Shown in pieces: positions 8,739-18,729 of a stretch of 64,000 bases of DNA. A program made the position numbers and the translations under genes. The DNA comes from an archaeon (GTDB lineage: Archaea; Nanobdellota; Nanobdellia; Pacearchaeales; GW2011-AR1): positions 1-64,000 of the forward strand of contig JABHSE010000002.1 in assembly GCA_018697035.1 (NCBI GenBank), in the 5' to 3' direction. Position 1 is the first letter of the stretch. Each line of letters starts with the position of its first letter. The notes under the pieces are model-generated. The model saw only the letters and a program-made list of their open reading frames with translations, did not search any database and was not told the DNA's origin.

Positions 8739-11700
8739 CTCCACAAACTTCAGGGAACATCTCCTCGATCTTCGCCTCATGCTTCAGGACATTTTCAACA
8801 TATTCAGGATCCCCAATAACATCCCCCTCACTAGTCTTACACTTTGTATTCCATCCATTATACCATCTCAAGGCCGCCATCCAACCACCATATTGAACAT
8901 TATCATCCGGATGACATAAATAATCTCTAGGATAATTACTATCATCCCTATATCTCAAATACTTAGAGATCAAAATCTTCTCAACCGCATATTCAACATT
9001 ATTTTCTAAAACAGCAAAATCCCCAGCAGTATGAACCCCACTATTAATCTGCATAATTCCCAAACTCTTCCCATCATCACCTTTAATCAAATTACTCCCA
9101 TCACATTCCAAACATTCTACAACAGTCCCTCTCTCAACAACTCCACAATGACTCAATTTACTCTCCTGCATCGCAACCATTAAAGCCAAACACTCTAAAC
9201 TTTTCGCTCCAGTTTCAGCCTCAATATATTTATCGACATCCCCATACTTCGCCTTCAAGTTCCCAACAATATCAATCACCTTATTCCCATTCTCAACACG
9301 ACAATTCATAATAGTAGAAACCTCAACATCGGCCTCACCTTCTTCCTCATCATCCTCCCAAAACTTCAAACTTTCCCATAAACTCTCAACCCTACCTACA
9401 CCTTCAATATTCCCAGAGCAACAACACCCCTCTTCAACTTCATAATCAAAAAATCCATCCCGCCTCTCACACTCCGAAGCAGTCATCTCAATAGAATTAT
9501 CCCCATATCCACTATCCTCACAAAACAATTCACAACTAATATCCTCCTTATCAACTTTACTATCTCCTTCGTTAACTTCTAACTCCTCATTATCTCGAAC
9601 CTCTGCAACTTTAATCACTTCGTCCTCGCTAGCCAACCCAACCAACAACCGATAAACACTAGCTTTCAAGCTCAAAGCCTCTGCCCGGTCTCCATTCGTC
9701 CCAGCTCCACTAGCACTATCATTCCCAATCACTCTCTCCAGATCAAAAACAATATTTAAACCATCAACCTCAGATCGAGAAATGCTCAAAGCTTCGATAT
9801 CAATCCGAGCCTTCTCTAACAACTTAGCAACCGCTTCCAAATCCAAACGAGTACTATTAATCAAACCCTTCAATCTATCCAACTCATCAAACGTCGTTCC
9901 CTCAAAAGTAGATATCGTCTCCAAGTCATCCTCGACACTCTCAATATCCAACCAACATCTCAAATTAACATCCCCACAATATCCAACATCTTTCCACTTC
10001 GACCCACTATTCTGCATAACATCATCCTCGCTCTTAGACTTACAATAACCACCATCACACTCGAAACCCTTATCACAATCGCCCTCTTCACTACACCCAA
10101 CCAAATCTCCCTTAGCAATTCCACTATCTGGATTATTCGTAGCACAAATCCTAACAATTCCCCTCAAAGCAATCTCCGGATTAATCGTCTCCTCAGCCCC
10201 AGCCTGCAAATTCAAAGTCGCCATCGACAAAGCCGAAGGACTCCCCGAAATACATTCTTTCTCGCTCTTAATATCTTCCTGAGTAGCCTGATCCTCTGTA
10301 TACTTCTTCGCCAAATAATCAATCCCAAAACTAGTCGTAACCTGCTTAAACCCACACTTCTCTTGCGCATTAATAACAACACACAACTCCTTATATCCAG
10401 CAGGCGCCGTAAAATCAACCGATTTATCAGCACTCGAGCCAGCAGCGATATATCCAGACATCTCTCCATTACTAATTTCAGGAGTCGAGGCATAATAACT
10501 CGACGCCGGCGGATCCTTCAAATAAACCTTATACTGAACACCCGCATCATTCCCAGCATAAATATGAAAATAAACCTTATACTGACTAGTCGCAGGAACC
10601 GTGGCCTCGGTAAAAGTAATCTCGCTAAACTGAGCATAAAATTGACTAGGGCTTTCGGGAGCAAGTAAATTCTCAATAAAATTAGCCGAACCTGGAACAC
10701 TCGAACCGACAAACGCCTTACAAACCGAACCACCAACCTCTTGTGTGCTTCTAATATTAAAAGCCCTAAAAGCATTCTGGGCATACGTATCCTTAAAATA
10801 ACTAATCGACTTCTTTGTATTCTCCCAAGCACTAGCCACCAAAGCGTACTCACCACCACCACGAACTTTATTCCCACCAATAGCATAATCAATAACCCCG
10901 GGAACCAATTTATCCATCAACGGCGACAACTGCCTCCAAAAAAACTCACACTTGTAAATCGAAGTTATCTGATCACAAATCCCAACCAACTCACCAGTTT
11001 CCAAAGAATGCTCCAAACACTCTCTCTCACTTCTCAAAATAGAAACATAACTATCAAGTCCAGCATGCACCCCACTTAAACAAATCGGCATAAAGATTCC
11101 CTCCTTTGCATTAGGTAAACATAAAACTAAGCTCCCGATAATCCCAGTCTGAATCACATCAGCCACTGGAAACTTATCATCAAAATTACACCGACTCGGC
11201 GGACAAATCACCGGGTCACAAACATTAAACATTAACTTACAATCACTTGGACTCATAAATTCCTGACACTCAACCGAAGGAGTATTCACGGGCTTACCTC
11301 TGTCAATACTCTCACCCAAAATATTAATCTTGTCATTCTTCGCCTGTCCCGAAGCCTGCCGAATTGCCTCTCGCGCACGATCATACAACTTAGTCATATC
11401 AACATTCTTACACAAACCAAACTTCTTACTTTCAGGAATACTATTTTCACTAAAACTTAAGCAATCATCATCCCCACCCTTCGACTCCATCAGCCCATTA
11501 ATCCCGATATTACAAATATAAAAATTACTAACATCCCCAGAAGCCTTATACCCTTGAACAGAACTACTGAAAACATCACCTCCAGAATTCGAAACCCAAA
11601 CATACCAACCCCCATCCAAGCTCTTCCCAGGATAACCAAACGGAACAATCGCCGGCAAACCTGCATTATCTCCAATATCAAAATATTGAACCTGAGCTTT

Positions 11701-14700
11701 ACTTCTCCAATCATTAGAGCAACTCCCAGCATCAAGCATTTGAACACTAACCCCGTCCTTGCTATAAGGAATCTTATCCAACTTTTCAACTTTATTATCA
11801 ACTTCTTTAACCAAACTCAACTTCCCGCCCTTAGATACAACCTCATAAATACCATGTTGCCCACCCCCCTCAGAAGGAAACAAATAAAGATAATCATGTG
11901 ACCCAGAAGAAATAATCTGTGCTCCAATCTCTCCATCAACTTTATCACTCAACTGCAAATCCTCCCAATTCAAACCAAGACTCTCCAGCTCACTTTTATC
12001 AAACCTTTCCTTCTCATCAATTAAATTCCCATTACCCCCACTCATAATACTAACCGGAATCTCTACCGTCTCACCTTCAACTTTAAACTTATATTCATCC
12101 GCTTTAATGGATTTCACTCCCTCATTCTCCTGACTCAAAGCAACATACCGAAGCGCGCCATCCATCTCCCCCTTAACCGCCTTCTTCCCAACACCCTCCG
12201 ACTTCTGCCAAAGCATAATCGCCTGCAACTGCGAAAGACTTAAATCTCCACTAACCTCAAGTGGCCGATCCACTCCCTCAACTTCAATCTTAGTACCAAC
12301 CCCAATCTTCCTAGCCAAACACTCTCTATACTCTTTCTCTTTAACAACACTCTTACCTCCAATAATCCCACCAGAATCTCCAACAACTCCCGCCTCATTC
12401 TGACAACCTTCCATGTCCGCATTCACACTCTTCAAGTTCCCAGCCATAGTCTCAACAGCGTTGTCAATATCTCCATTCTCATTCAGTTTATTATAACACT
12501 CCGTCCTACTCATCTCCCTATACTTAGAATCTGTATCACAAATTTCTCTATACTCAGCCATAACCTTAGATCGAGCAGCTCCGGCACCCCCAGTCCCACT
12601 CAACATATTCTTAACCATCAAAATCGTACTCGTAGCAAAACAAGCCCCCTTCAAACCCGTCACAACATCACCCAACCTCTCAACAATATCCTCCCACTTC
12701 GCAATCGACTTATTCAAATTAGCAATCATCCTCTGCGTCTTCTCAGGGCTAAGTTCAATCGCCCTCTTCTCAACCCCAATTCTAAATGTAAAATCAGCCT
12801 CGCTCTTCTCATGCTTAACATCCGGAATCAAACTAACATGCGCAACCTCATTAACAATAATATTACTAACATAAACCTCAACCCCATTAAACGTCGTCCG
12901 CTCACCCTCCTTAATCGTAGCCGGCCTAGACCTCGCATCACCCTTCGCATTCTCAACTTTACTCTTGAAATAAACCTTAACACTACCAGGTAAAATGGTC
13001 CTAATCTCCAAGACACCAGAGCTACCCATACTAATATTCTGACTCTCATTATACCCATTCTTAGATTGACCACCAACCTTCAAATCAACCCTCTTCTCTC
13101 CTTCTGCAACCGCCTTAAAATCGACAACCGAAATGGACTGAAACTCATTCCCAACATAAACACTAACAAACGACTCAGAATAATCAGTCCCATCCAACTT
13201 TGCCCTCATATCCCGAACATAATCAACATTATTCGCCGAAGGATAATCATCCAAAAACAAATCCATCAACATCCTCTGCGCCGAAAAATTCCCTATCTCT
13301 CCAGCCAAAACAATCTCCTCGTACAAAGCCTCCTCAGCCCAAGTCCCACCAGCCTCCTTCTCTTCACTACCATAATCTTCAACCAACTCGTCCCTCACAA
13401 CAACAACCGATTTATCGAAATATTTATCAGATTTGCCATCAATCGTAGATGTTCCACTCAATCCATCGAAAAAATCTTTATCTTCTTTAGAAAAAATAGC
13501 CAACCCACTAATTTTAATCTTTTCAACTTCATTCTTAAAATCATCAAAACTACCAGTAGATATCAATTTATCTCTAATAGTCGTTACATCCTTATCTTTA
13601 GGTATATTGGTAGCAAGAATAACAAACTCAGTATCTTCACTTGGATGAGTTCCATAATAAATTACGTACTTCCCACCATCACCAATTCTTTCACCAACCT
13701 TACGCTCTACAAATTCCTCTTCAGTGCTCATTCTCAACATAACCCCAACTCCACTCAAACTAAGCGGCGCAATCTTCCCAGCCCCCGAACAAGAAAGTGT
13801 AATCTCCCCATCATTATTCCCCCGAACATTCAACTTCTTAACAGAACACTTCCCGTCCAAAAACTTCGACCCTTCCCGAACCCAAACATCATTCCCATCA
13901 ACATTAAGCCTCGCCATATCTTCTTGCGTCGTAATATCCGTCAACTTAACTTTCAATCCAGCCTTACAATAAAACCCAGGCAAATAACTCGAACTACTAG
14001 TCTCACCCTCTTTCAAAGTCAACGTCCTCAAAACCTTATCCCGACTCTCCATCACCTGAATCTTAGCACTACCCTCACCAACATCCAACACCCTCAAAAA
14101 ACCTCGACCATTCCAAAACGAATTCTCTACATATTTCCGATCCCACTCATCCTCACTCATCGGCTCCAAATAATAATCCCCCTTCCCAGTCCCATATGCC
14201 TCCTCCGCATCATAAGTCATCGTCGCCGTCAAGTTCCCAGCAACCCATTCCTCCATATTCGCCTCGACCTTTTCCTGCTTCAAAATAATCACAACATAAC
14301 CAATATTCTCCAGCGTCGGATCCCCAAGCAAAGTAGTATAAGACTTAACAGCAGCACGAGCCGGATGATAAACAACAGATCGAACACCTTCAGGATAATC
14401 ACCCTTAAATGAAATCGATTTAATTGAAGAAACTTTAATCAACGGATTAACCTTAATCGCATACAATTGACAAAATACAGGAACATTCTGCTCCGCCAAT
14501 AAATCACTTCGAACAACCATCGGACTACATCCACCAGGAGGAATACCAATCACAAAATCCGTCGTAGCATTACACTGGTCATTCTTCATATCATTCAAAA
14601 TCGGCCAATAGTTCTCAAAATCGCTAGCATATAAATTGTCAAAAGTCGGCTGATTAGACTGCCAATTACTAGAAGGATTATCTAAAGCAAAAACCCCAGA

Positions 14701-14751
14701 GCTAACAAAAATCCCTATCAATAAAATAAGTGATAATCTTCCCTTTATCAT
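8734..14751 (-). CDS. 2005-aa secreted protein with C-terminal lysozyme/SLT-like domain
   Basis: Signal peptide MIKGRLSLILLIGIFVSSGVFA; C-terminus LECLALMVAMQESKLSHC...KSLGIMQINSGVH...AVLENNVEYAVEKILISKYL...YGGWMAALRWYNGWN. Confidence 0.75.
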   Translation of the reverse strand: MIKGRLSLILLIGIFVSSGVFALDNPSSNWQSNQPTFDNLYASDFENYWPILNDMKNDQCNATTDFVIGIPPGGCSPMVVRSDLLAEQNVPVFCQLYAIKVNPLIKVSSIKSISFKGDYPEGVRSVVYHPARAAVKSYTTLLGDPTLENIGYVVIILKQEKVEANMEEWVAGNLTATMTYDAEEAYGTGKGDYYLEPMSEDEWDRKYVENSFWNGRGFLRVLDVGEGSAKIQVMESRDKVLRTLTLKEGETSSSSYLPGFYCKAGLKVKLTDITTQEDMARLNVDGNDVWVREGSKFLDGKCSVKKLNVRGNNDGEITLSCSGAGKIAPLSLSGVGVMLRMSTEEEFVERKVGERIGDGGKYVIYYGTHPSEDTEFVILATNIPKDKDVTTIRDKLISTGSFDDFKNEVEKIKISGLAIFSKEDKDFFDGLSGTSTIDGKSDKYFDKSVVVVRDELVEDYGSEEKEAGGTWAEEALYEEIVLAGEIGNFSAQRMLMDLFLDDYPSANNVDYVRDMRAKLDGTDYSESFVSVYVGNEFQSISVVDFKAVAEGEKRVDLKVGGQSKNGYNESQNISMGSSGVLEIRTILPGSVKVYFKSKVENAKGDARSRPATIKEGERTTFNGVEVYVSNIIVNEVAHVSLIPDVKHEKSEADFTFRIGVEKRAIELSPEKTQRMIANLNKSIAKWEDIVERLGDVVTGLKGACFATSTILMVKNMLSGTGGAGAARSKVMAEYREICDTDSKYREMSRTECYNKLNENGDIDNAVETMAGNLKSVNADMEGCQNEAGVVGDSGGIIGGKSVVKEKEYRECLARKIGVGTKIEVEGVDRPLEVSGDLSLSQLQAIMLWQKSEGVGKKAVKGEMDGALRYVALSQENEGVKSIKADEYKFKVEGETVEIPVSIMSGGNGNLIDEKERFDKSELESLGLNWEDLQLSDKVDGEIGAQIISSGSHDYLYLFPSEGGGQHGIYEVVSKGGKLSLVKEVDNKVEKLDKIPYSKDGVSVQMLDAGSCSNDWRSKAQVQYFDIGDNAGLPAIVPFGYPGKSLDGGWYVWVSNSGGDVFSSSVQGYKASGDVSNFYICNIGINGLMESKGGDDDCLSFSENSIPESKKFGLCKNVDMTKLYDRAREAIRQASGQAKNDKINILGESIDRGKPVNTPSVECQEFMSPSDCKLMFNVCDPVICPPSRCNFDDKFPVADVIQTGIIGSLVLCLPNAKEGIFMPICLSGVHAGLDSYVSILRSERECLEHSLETGELVGICDQITSIYKCEFFWRQLSPLMDKLVPGVIDYAIGGNKVRGGGEYALVASAWENTKKSISYFKDTYAQNAFRAFNIRSTQEVGGSVCKAFVGSSVPGSANFIENLLAPESPSQFYAQFSEITFTEATVPATSQYKVYFHIYAGNDAGVQYKVYLKDPPASSYYASTPEISNGEMSGYIAAGSSADKSVDFTAPAGYKELCVVINAQEKCGFKQVTTSFGIDYLAKKYTEDQATQEDIKSEKECISGSPSALSMATLNLQAGAEETINPEIALRGIVRICATNNPDSGIAKGDLVGCSEEGDCDKGFECDGGYCKSKSEDDVMQNSGSKWKDVGYCGDVNLRCWLDIESVEDDLETISTFEGTTFDELDRLKGLINSTRLDLEAVAKLLEKARIDIEALSISRSEVDGLNIVFDLERVIGNDSASGAGTNGDRAEALSLKASVYRLLVGLASEDEVIKVAEVRDNEELEVNEGDSKVDKEDISCELFCEDSGYGDNSIEMTASECERRDGFFDYEVEEGCCCSGNIEGVGRVESLWESLKFWEDDEEEGEADVEVSTIMNCRVENGNKVIDIVGNLKAKYGDVDKYIEAETGAKSLECLALMVAMQESKLSHCGVVERGTVVECLECDGSNLIKGDDGKSLGIMQINSGVHTAGDFAVLENNVEYAVEKILISKYLRYRDDSNYPRDYLCHPDDNVQYGGWMAALRWYNGWNTKCKTSEGDVIGDPEYVENVLKHEAKIEEMFPEVCGE

Positions 14752-16580
14752 TCGAAATAAACCTCCACAATCTCATCATCAACACGTTCATGATTCGCCG
14801 ACAACTCCTCAAGACTCGCAGGCAAACCAAACAAAGGTACATTCAAATTTATTTCATCAGCATTATCCAAATCTTCCGAAGTAATATACTCCCTTGTTTT
14901 CCCACCACCAACAACCGCAAAATCAATATCCATTTCAGGCATATTAATATCATAACACTTCTCAGTCTCAGCCCCAAACAACCCCATCAAACCAGACTCA
15001 GGAACATCAACACATTCACTTCGACTCGTCGCTGGAAACTTCAAACTCGAGCCGTCATAAACATAAACACTCACATTATAATAACCCTCAACCAACTCCA
15101 ACGAATCCATCTCAGGATAAAGCACCGTAGCAGAAAAATCCTCAGAGATAAAATTAACAACAGCCTTATCAACATTACCCAAATCCAAACTCAAATTATA
15201 TTTCTTCTTTAAAACAACATTCGCCAAACTCTCCTCATTCGTAGAAATTTGATACTTCGCCTGAGCATAACCCTCAGCATCAGCAACAACAAAACCATTC
15301 ACACATTGCGGAAACTCACCATTCAAAATAGCATCCTCTCCAGTAATTTCAGTTTCACCAATATTACAAACCGCATCCAAACATTTGAAGCTAATCACAG
15401 CCTCAACCGGATTCAAATCAACATCATAAGTATAGACATCAACCTCTTGATTCTTCATTTCACAAACCCTAGACTCAATACTAAAACCATTCGTCGTAGG
15501 CAAAGCCTCTCTCGGCTGACTCCTTGAAATCACAACACCAACCGGAAACTGAAACAACTCATTATCGTCGAAAAACTGCACCATCACAGGAAAATTAACA
15601 TCGTAAACAAAATGATAAGGAACATAACAAAAGCCCAAGACACCAAGCCCTTCCTGTAAACCGACAGGCTTCACAACCTTATCGCCATACATTTCAACCC
15701 GCGTAGTCCAATCCTGCAAGTACATAAAATTAACATTCTCTTTCAAATTCAAACCACTATCCTCCACAAAATACTCCCGCTCATCCGACGACAAATCATA
15801 ATAATCCCCATCGAGCCTAATCGAAGCAATATTCGCAGCCAAACCATCTTTCAAATCTTCAACAATCTCCTCCTCAACAAAAATCTTCGGAGCACAACCA
15901 AATTCAATCCCATCAACCGGAGCATAAAGCCTCAAAACATCCAAAGCATAATTCTCCAGAAACATGTTCGCCTTCTCATAATCATAAACATCTACAGCTA
16001 AACTGTAAAACTTACCAAGCTTACTCGACACATCAAGCTCGTGAGAAGAAACAACAACCGAACTATTACCCTTAAAAATACTAATCTTATTATCAACAAC
16101 AACCTCAACATCCAACTCATTTATCTTAGAACTAGCATCTCCTCCGTCAACAAACACATCAAAACCAGCAGCCTCAAAATCCGAAAAATCACAAAGCCCC
16201 ACCCTCTCCGAAACATATCCAGCCAACTCCCTTTCCATCTCCCCCTTCGTCGGAACACTTTCTTTCAATAAATTATTCCCAGAAACATGCATCCAATAGG
16301 GAACAGCCTGTCCCATGAAGTCCAAATGCGAACTAAACGGCATATATGCAGATCCAGGCTCAAAAGCCCCACTATCAATTCTACCTCCCTGCTCACCCAA
16401 AAGCGCAATCCCTTCACTAGCACGATCCTCCAAACAAGAGACATAATAATCATAAACCGGCTTTAGGTCCTCAGGAATACTAGTCCCCATAAAATCATCC
16501 CTCAAAACAAAATACGCAATCACACTCCCAACTATCAAAATCGCCAAAATAATAAAAATCGTCACCTGTGCCTTCTTCAT
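14748..16580 (-). CDS. 610-aa membrane-anchored extracellular protein, DPANN KKAQVTIF-type N-terminus
   Basis: MKKAQVTIFIILAILIVGSVIAYFVLRDD; ATGA overlap with downstream gene. Confidence 0.7.
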   Translation of the reverse strand: MKKAQVTIFIILAILIVGSVIAYFVLRDDFMGTSIPEDLKPVYDYYVSCLEDRASEGIALLGEQGGRIDSGAFEPGSAYMPFSSHLDFMGQAVPYWMHVSGNNLLKESVPTKGEMERELAGYVSERVGLCDFSDFEAAGFDVFVDGGDASSKINELDVEVVVDNKISIFKGNSSVVVSSHELDVSSKLGKFYSLAVDVYDYEKANMFLENYALDVLRLYAPVDGIEFGCAPKIFVEEEIVEDLKDGLAANIASIRLDGDYYDLSSDEREYFVEDSGLNLKENVNFMYLQDWTTRVEMYGDKVVKPVGLQEGLGVLGFCYVPYHFVYDVNFPVMVQFFDDNELFQFPVGVVISRSQPREALPTTNGFSIESRVCEMKNQEVDVYTYDVDLNPVEAVISFKCLDAVCNIGETEITGEDAILNGEFPQCVNGFVVADAEGYAQAKYQISTNEESLANVVLKKKYNLSLDLGNVDKAVVNFISEDFSATVLYPEMDSLELVEGYYNVSVYVYDGSSLKFPATSRSECVDVPESGLMGLFGAETEKCYDINMPEMDIDFAVVGGGKTREYITSEDLDNADEINLNVPLFGLPASLEELSANHERVDDEIVEVYFE

Positions 16581-16696
16581 TTCTTCACTTTCTCCTCAAT
16601 TAATTTCATAATCTCACTGTTAATATCCTTTTGTATACTCATCTTAAACTTCGCCCACAACTCTTCATCTTCGACTAACAACAAATACTTCTTCAT
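16577..16696 (-). CDS. 39-aa microprotein overlapping the start of the 610-aa gene
   Basis: MKKYLLLVEDEELWAKFKMSIQKDINSEIMKLIEEKVKK*, ATGA stop/start overlap at 16577-16580; not in ORF track. Confidence 0.55.
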   Translation of the reverse strand: MKKYLLLVEDEELWAKFKMSIQKDINSEIMKLIEEKVKK

Positions 16697-16804
16697 ACTA
16701 AAAATCTTAAATAAACTCTAACTTATAAAACTTCCTAACTAACTTACTAAGTAACTAACTTACTAACAAAAACGATAAAAAACAAATCAACAATCAAACA
16801 TCAA

Positions 16805-16875
16805 GATCCCGTAGTCTAATGGTAGAACGCATCGTTGACTTCGATGACACCCAAGTTCGATTCTTGGCGGGATCA
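16805..16875 (+). tRNA. tRNA, probably Val(GAC), with atypical features
   Basis: Acceptor GATCCCG/CGGGATC, anticodon arm CATCG-TTGACTT-CGATG, T arm CCAAG-TTCGATT-CTTGG; U37 and a C12/A23 mismatch are unusual. Confidence 0.75.
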
Positions 16876-17023
16876 TTAAACGAAATCTTTAGATTTTGTT
16901 TAGAAAATCTTAGATTTTCGTGTCCGAGTGTCCTAGCGACACGACGGTAGAGGAAATTGCATAGCAACTTTTCGATATCATCAGAGATGATGTTTATTCC
17001 TACAATACATCTAGAACTTGGGT

Positions 17024-17116
17024 ACCCAAGGCGAACAATTCACTCTAAAATTTTTCTCTGCGAAGCGATTAGAAAAATTTTAGAGTGAATTGTGAGGAGA
17101 TTCTTGGCGGGATCAT
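17024..17116 (+). repeat. tRNA-Val T-arm/3'-end duplication with T-loop hairpin module
   Basis: acccaag (17024-17030) + 68-nt module with 22-bp inverted repeat + gattcttggcgggatcat (17099-17116). Confidence 0.87.
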
Positions 17117-17364
17117 CACCACAAATCCTCGGAAAACAACAATCTAGAATGCCTAGTCTTCTCAATTTGCCCAACCCTCAAAACATATTCCAAACCATCC
17201 TCCCTATCTAAGAATTCCCCATCATCCCTCAAAAATCCCTGACTTCCCCTAATCCCAAAATCCCCCGTCTCCCTATGAATCATACTTATAACATCATGAT
17301 GACGATTAGGTTCAGGTAAAGAATAAAGCTTATCCTTATAATAGATCGCAACATCGGTTATCAT
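17116..17364 (-). CDS. Small conserved phage/virus-type protein (SEDLW C-terminus)
   Basis: MITDVAIYYKDKLYSLPEPNRHHDVISMIHRETGDFGIRGSQGFLRDDGEFLDREDGLEYVLRVGQI...LLFSEDLW. Confidence 0.6.
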   Translation of the reverse strand: MITDVAIYYKDKLYSLPEPNRHHDVISMIHRETGDFGIRGSQGFLRDDGEFLDREDGLEYVLRVGQIEKTRHSRLLFSEDLW

Positions 17365-17636
17365 CTCTTCCCAACCTCTCCACCCAAGACCTTCCCCCAA
17401 TTATCCTCAACATCCTCAACATCCAAACCACCAAACTCTAGTCCCGCCACATCACAAAAATCCCGAACCAACTCTTCCGGCATCAATCTCGCCCCAACAT
17501 AATAATTCTTCAAAGTCGAATACGGAACATCAAACCCAAACTGCAACAATCCCCTCAAACTAGGACTCTTCAACTTCAAAATAACCAAATCCAAAAACAA
17601 CCTCTGTCCACCCCTCTGCAAAAATCGAATCCTCAT
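17361..17636 (-). CDS. Small HTH-like protein overlapping the SEDLW gene
   Basis: MRIRFLQRGGQRLFLDLVILKLKSPSLRGLLQFGFDVPYSTLKNYYVGARLMPEELVRDFCDVAGL; ATGA overlap. Confidence 0.5.
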   Translation of the reverse strand: MRIRFLQRGGQRLFLDLVILKLKSPSLRGLLQFGFDVPYSTLKNYYVGARLMPEELVRDFCDVAGLEFGGLDVEDVEDNWGKVLGGEVGKR

Positions 17637-17729
17637 AAAAACAATATAGCACAAACCTTAATAAAACTAACTACGGGACCATATAATAGTAAAACTTATA
17701 AAGCAATTTTCAAAAGCAACTATATGAAG

Positions 17730-18026
17730 ATGCCAAAAAAGCTAAACAGATACTGCTCACATTGCAAAAAGAAAACAGAACAAAAGGTAAAGCAACAATC
17801 TACAGGAAGACCCTCGACAATGAAAAGAGGTTCAAAGGTAAGAGCAATGCTTAGAGGACTAAACCGAGGAATCGGAAACCAAGGACGTTTCTCACGTATG
17901 AAGAATCAAGCAAAAGGTAATCGTAAAACAACTAAAAAAACAGCTATCGTCTACACCTGCACAGTCTGCAAAAAAGGCAAAGACCAAAAGAAAGGTAAAC
18001 GAACAAGCAAATTAGTATTAGAATAA
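17730..18026 (+). CDS. 50S ribosomal protein L44e
   Basis: MPKKLNRYCSHCKKKTEQKVKQ...TCTVCKKGKDQKKGKRTSKLVLE. Confidence 0.92.
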   Translation: MPKKLNRYCSHCKKKTEQKVKQQSTGRPSTMKRGSKVRAMLRGLNRGIGNQGRFSRMKNQAKGNRKTTKKTAIVYTCTVCKKGKDQKKGKRTSKLVLE

Positions 18027-18027
18027 A

Positions 18028-18729
18028 ATGGCAGAAAGAAAGAAATACATCGAAGTCCAAGTTCCATTCTTAGGAGAATCACTAAGAGTATTAGGAACAC
18101 CAGAAGATCTAGACAACAAAACAATCAAACTCGACCTGACAAGAAAACTACGAGGCAAAGGACTAACAATCAAACTAAGAATTTTCAATCAAGAAGGGAA
18201 ACTCTTCGCAATTCCGAATAGCCTAATATTAGCTTCTTCATACATCCGACGAATGATGCGAAAAAGAACCAACTACGTCGAAGATTCATTCATGGCAAGA
18301 TGCTCCGACATCCGAGTTACATTCAAACCACATCTAATCACAAGAAAAAAAGTCTCGAGAGTAGTTAGAAAAAATCTACGAAACACAACAAAAGAATTCA
18401 TACTTGAATACTGCAAAGAAAAAGATTACATGACAGTTGCACAAGACATCTTCGACGGCACTCTCCAAAAAACACTACTCCCAAAACTAAAGAAAGTATA
18501 CCCGCTATCCTTCTGCGACATCCGAGTTTTCGAAACAAAAGAACTACAAAAAATCGACATTCAAAAAGCAATAGAGTTGCCAGAAATAGTAATCCCAGAT
18601 ATTCAGGAAATTGGGTCTGCCCCAACCCATAATGAAAATGAATCTGTGAGGGTACCTGAAGAAAAGGAAGTAGAGGATATCCAGGAAGCTCCAAAAGAAG
18701 AAATAAAAGAAGAGAAAATAAAAGAATAA
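18028..18729 (+). CDS. 30S ribosomal protein S3Ae (eS1) with repeat-derived C-terminal insertion
   Basis: KKYIEVQVPFLGESLRVLGTPEDLDNKTIKLDLTRKLRGKGLTIKLRIF... Confidence 0.88.
   Translation: MAERKKYIEVQVPFLGESLRVLGTPEDLDNKTIKLDLTRKLRGKGLTIKLRIFNQEGKLFAIPNSLILASSYIRRMMRKRTNYVEDSFMARCSDIRVTFKPHLITRKKVSRVVRKNLRNTTKEFILEYCKEKDYMTVAQDIFDGTLQKTLLPKLKKVYPLSFCDIRVFETKELQKIDIQKAIELPEIVIPDIQEIGSAPTHNENESVRVPEEKEVEDIQEAPKEEIKEEKIKE
18613..18657. repeat. 45-bp dispersed element (GGGTCTGCCCCAACC-N14-ATCTGTGAGGGTA), copy 1 inside S3Ae CDS
   Basis: gggtctgccccaacc cataatgaaaatga atctgtgagggta; second copy at 25041. Confidence 0.85.

Noticed and set aside
13066-14412. 448-aa plus-strand ORF antisense to the 2005-aa gene (and similar long antisense ORFs at 28503-29228, 39586-40398, 57550-58338)
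   Set aside because: Composition (N/I/R/T/P-rich, no domain signal) is that of a frame shadow of the well-supported opposite-strand gene.
16736-16770. Direct repeat taactaacttacta x2 upstream of tRNA-Val
   Set aside because: Short AT-rich two-copy repeat; not distinguishable from local slippage.
8586-17116. Split or trans-spliced tRNA halves (Nanoarchaeum-type) as explanation of the duplicated tails
   Set aside because: The adjacent tRNAs are complete in cis; the duplicates contain only T-arm/acceptor 3' strand and no anticodon half, so split tRNA genes are not required.
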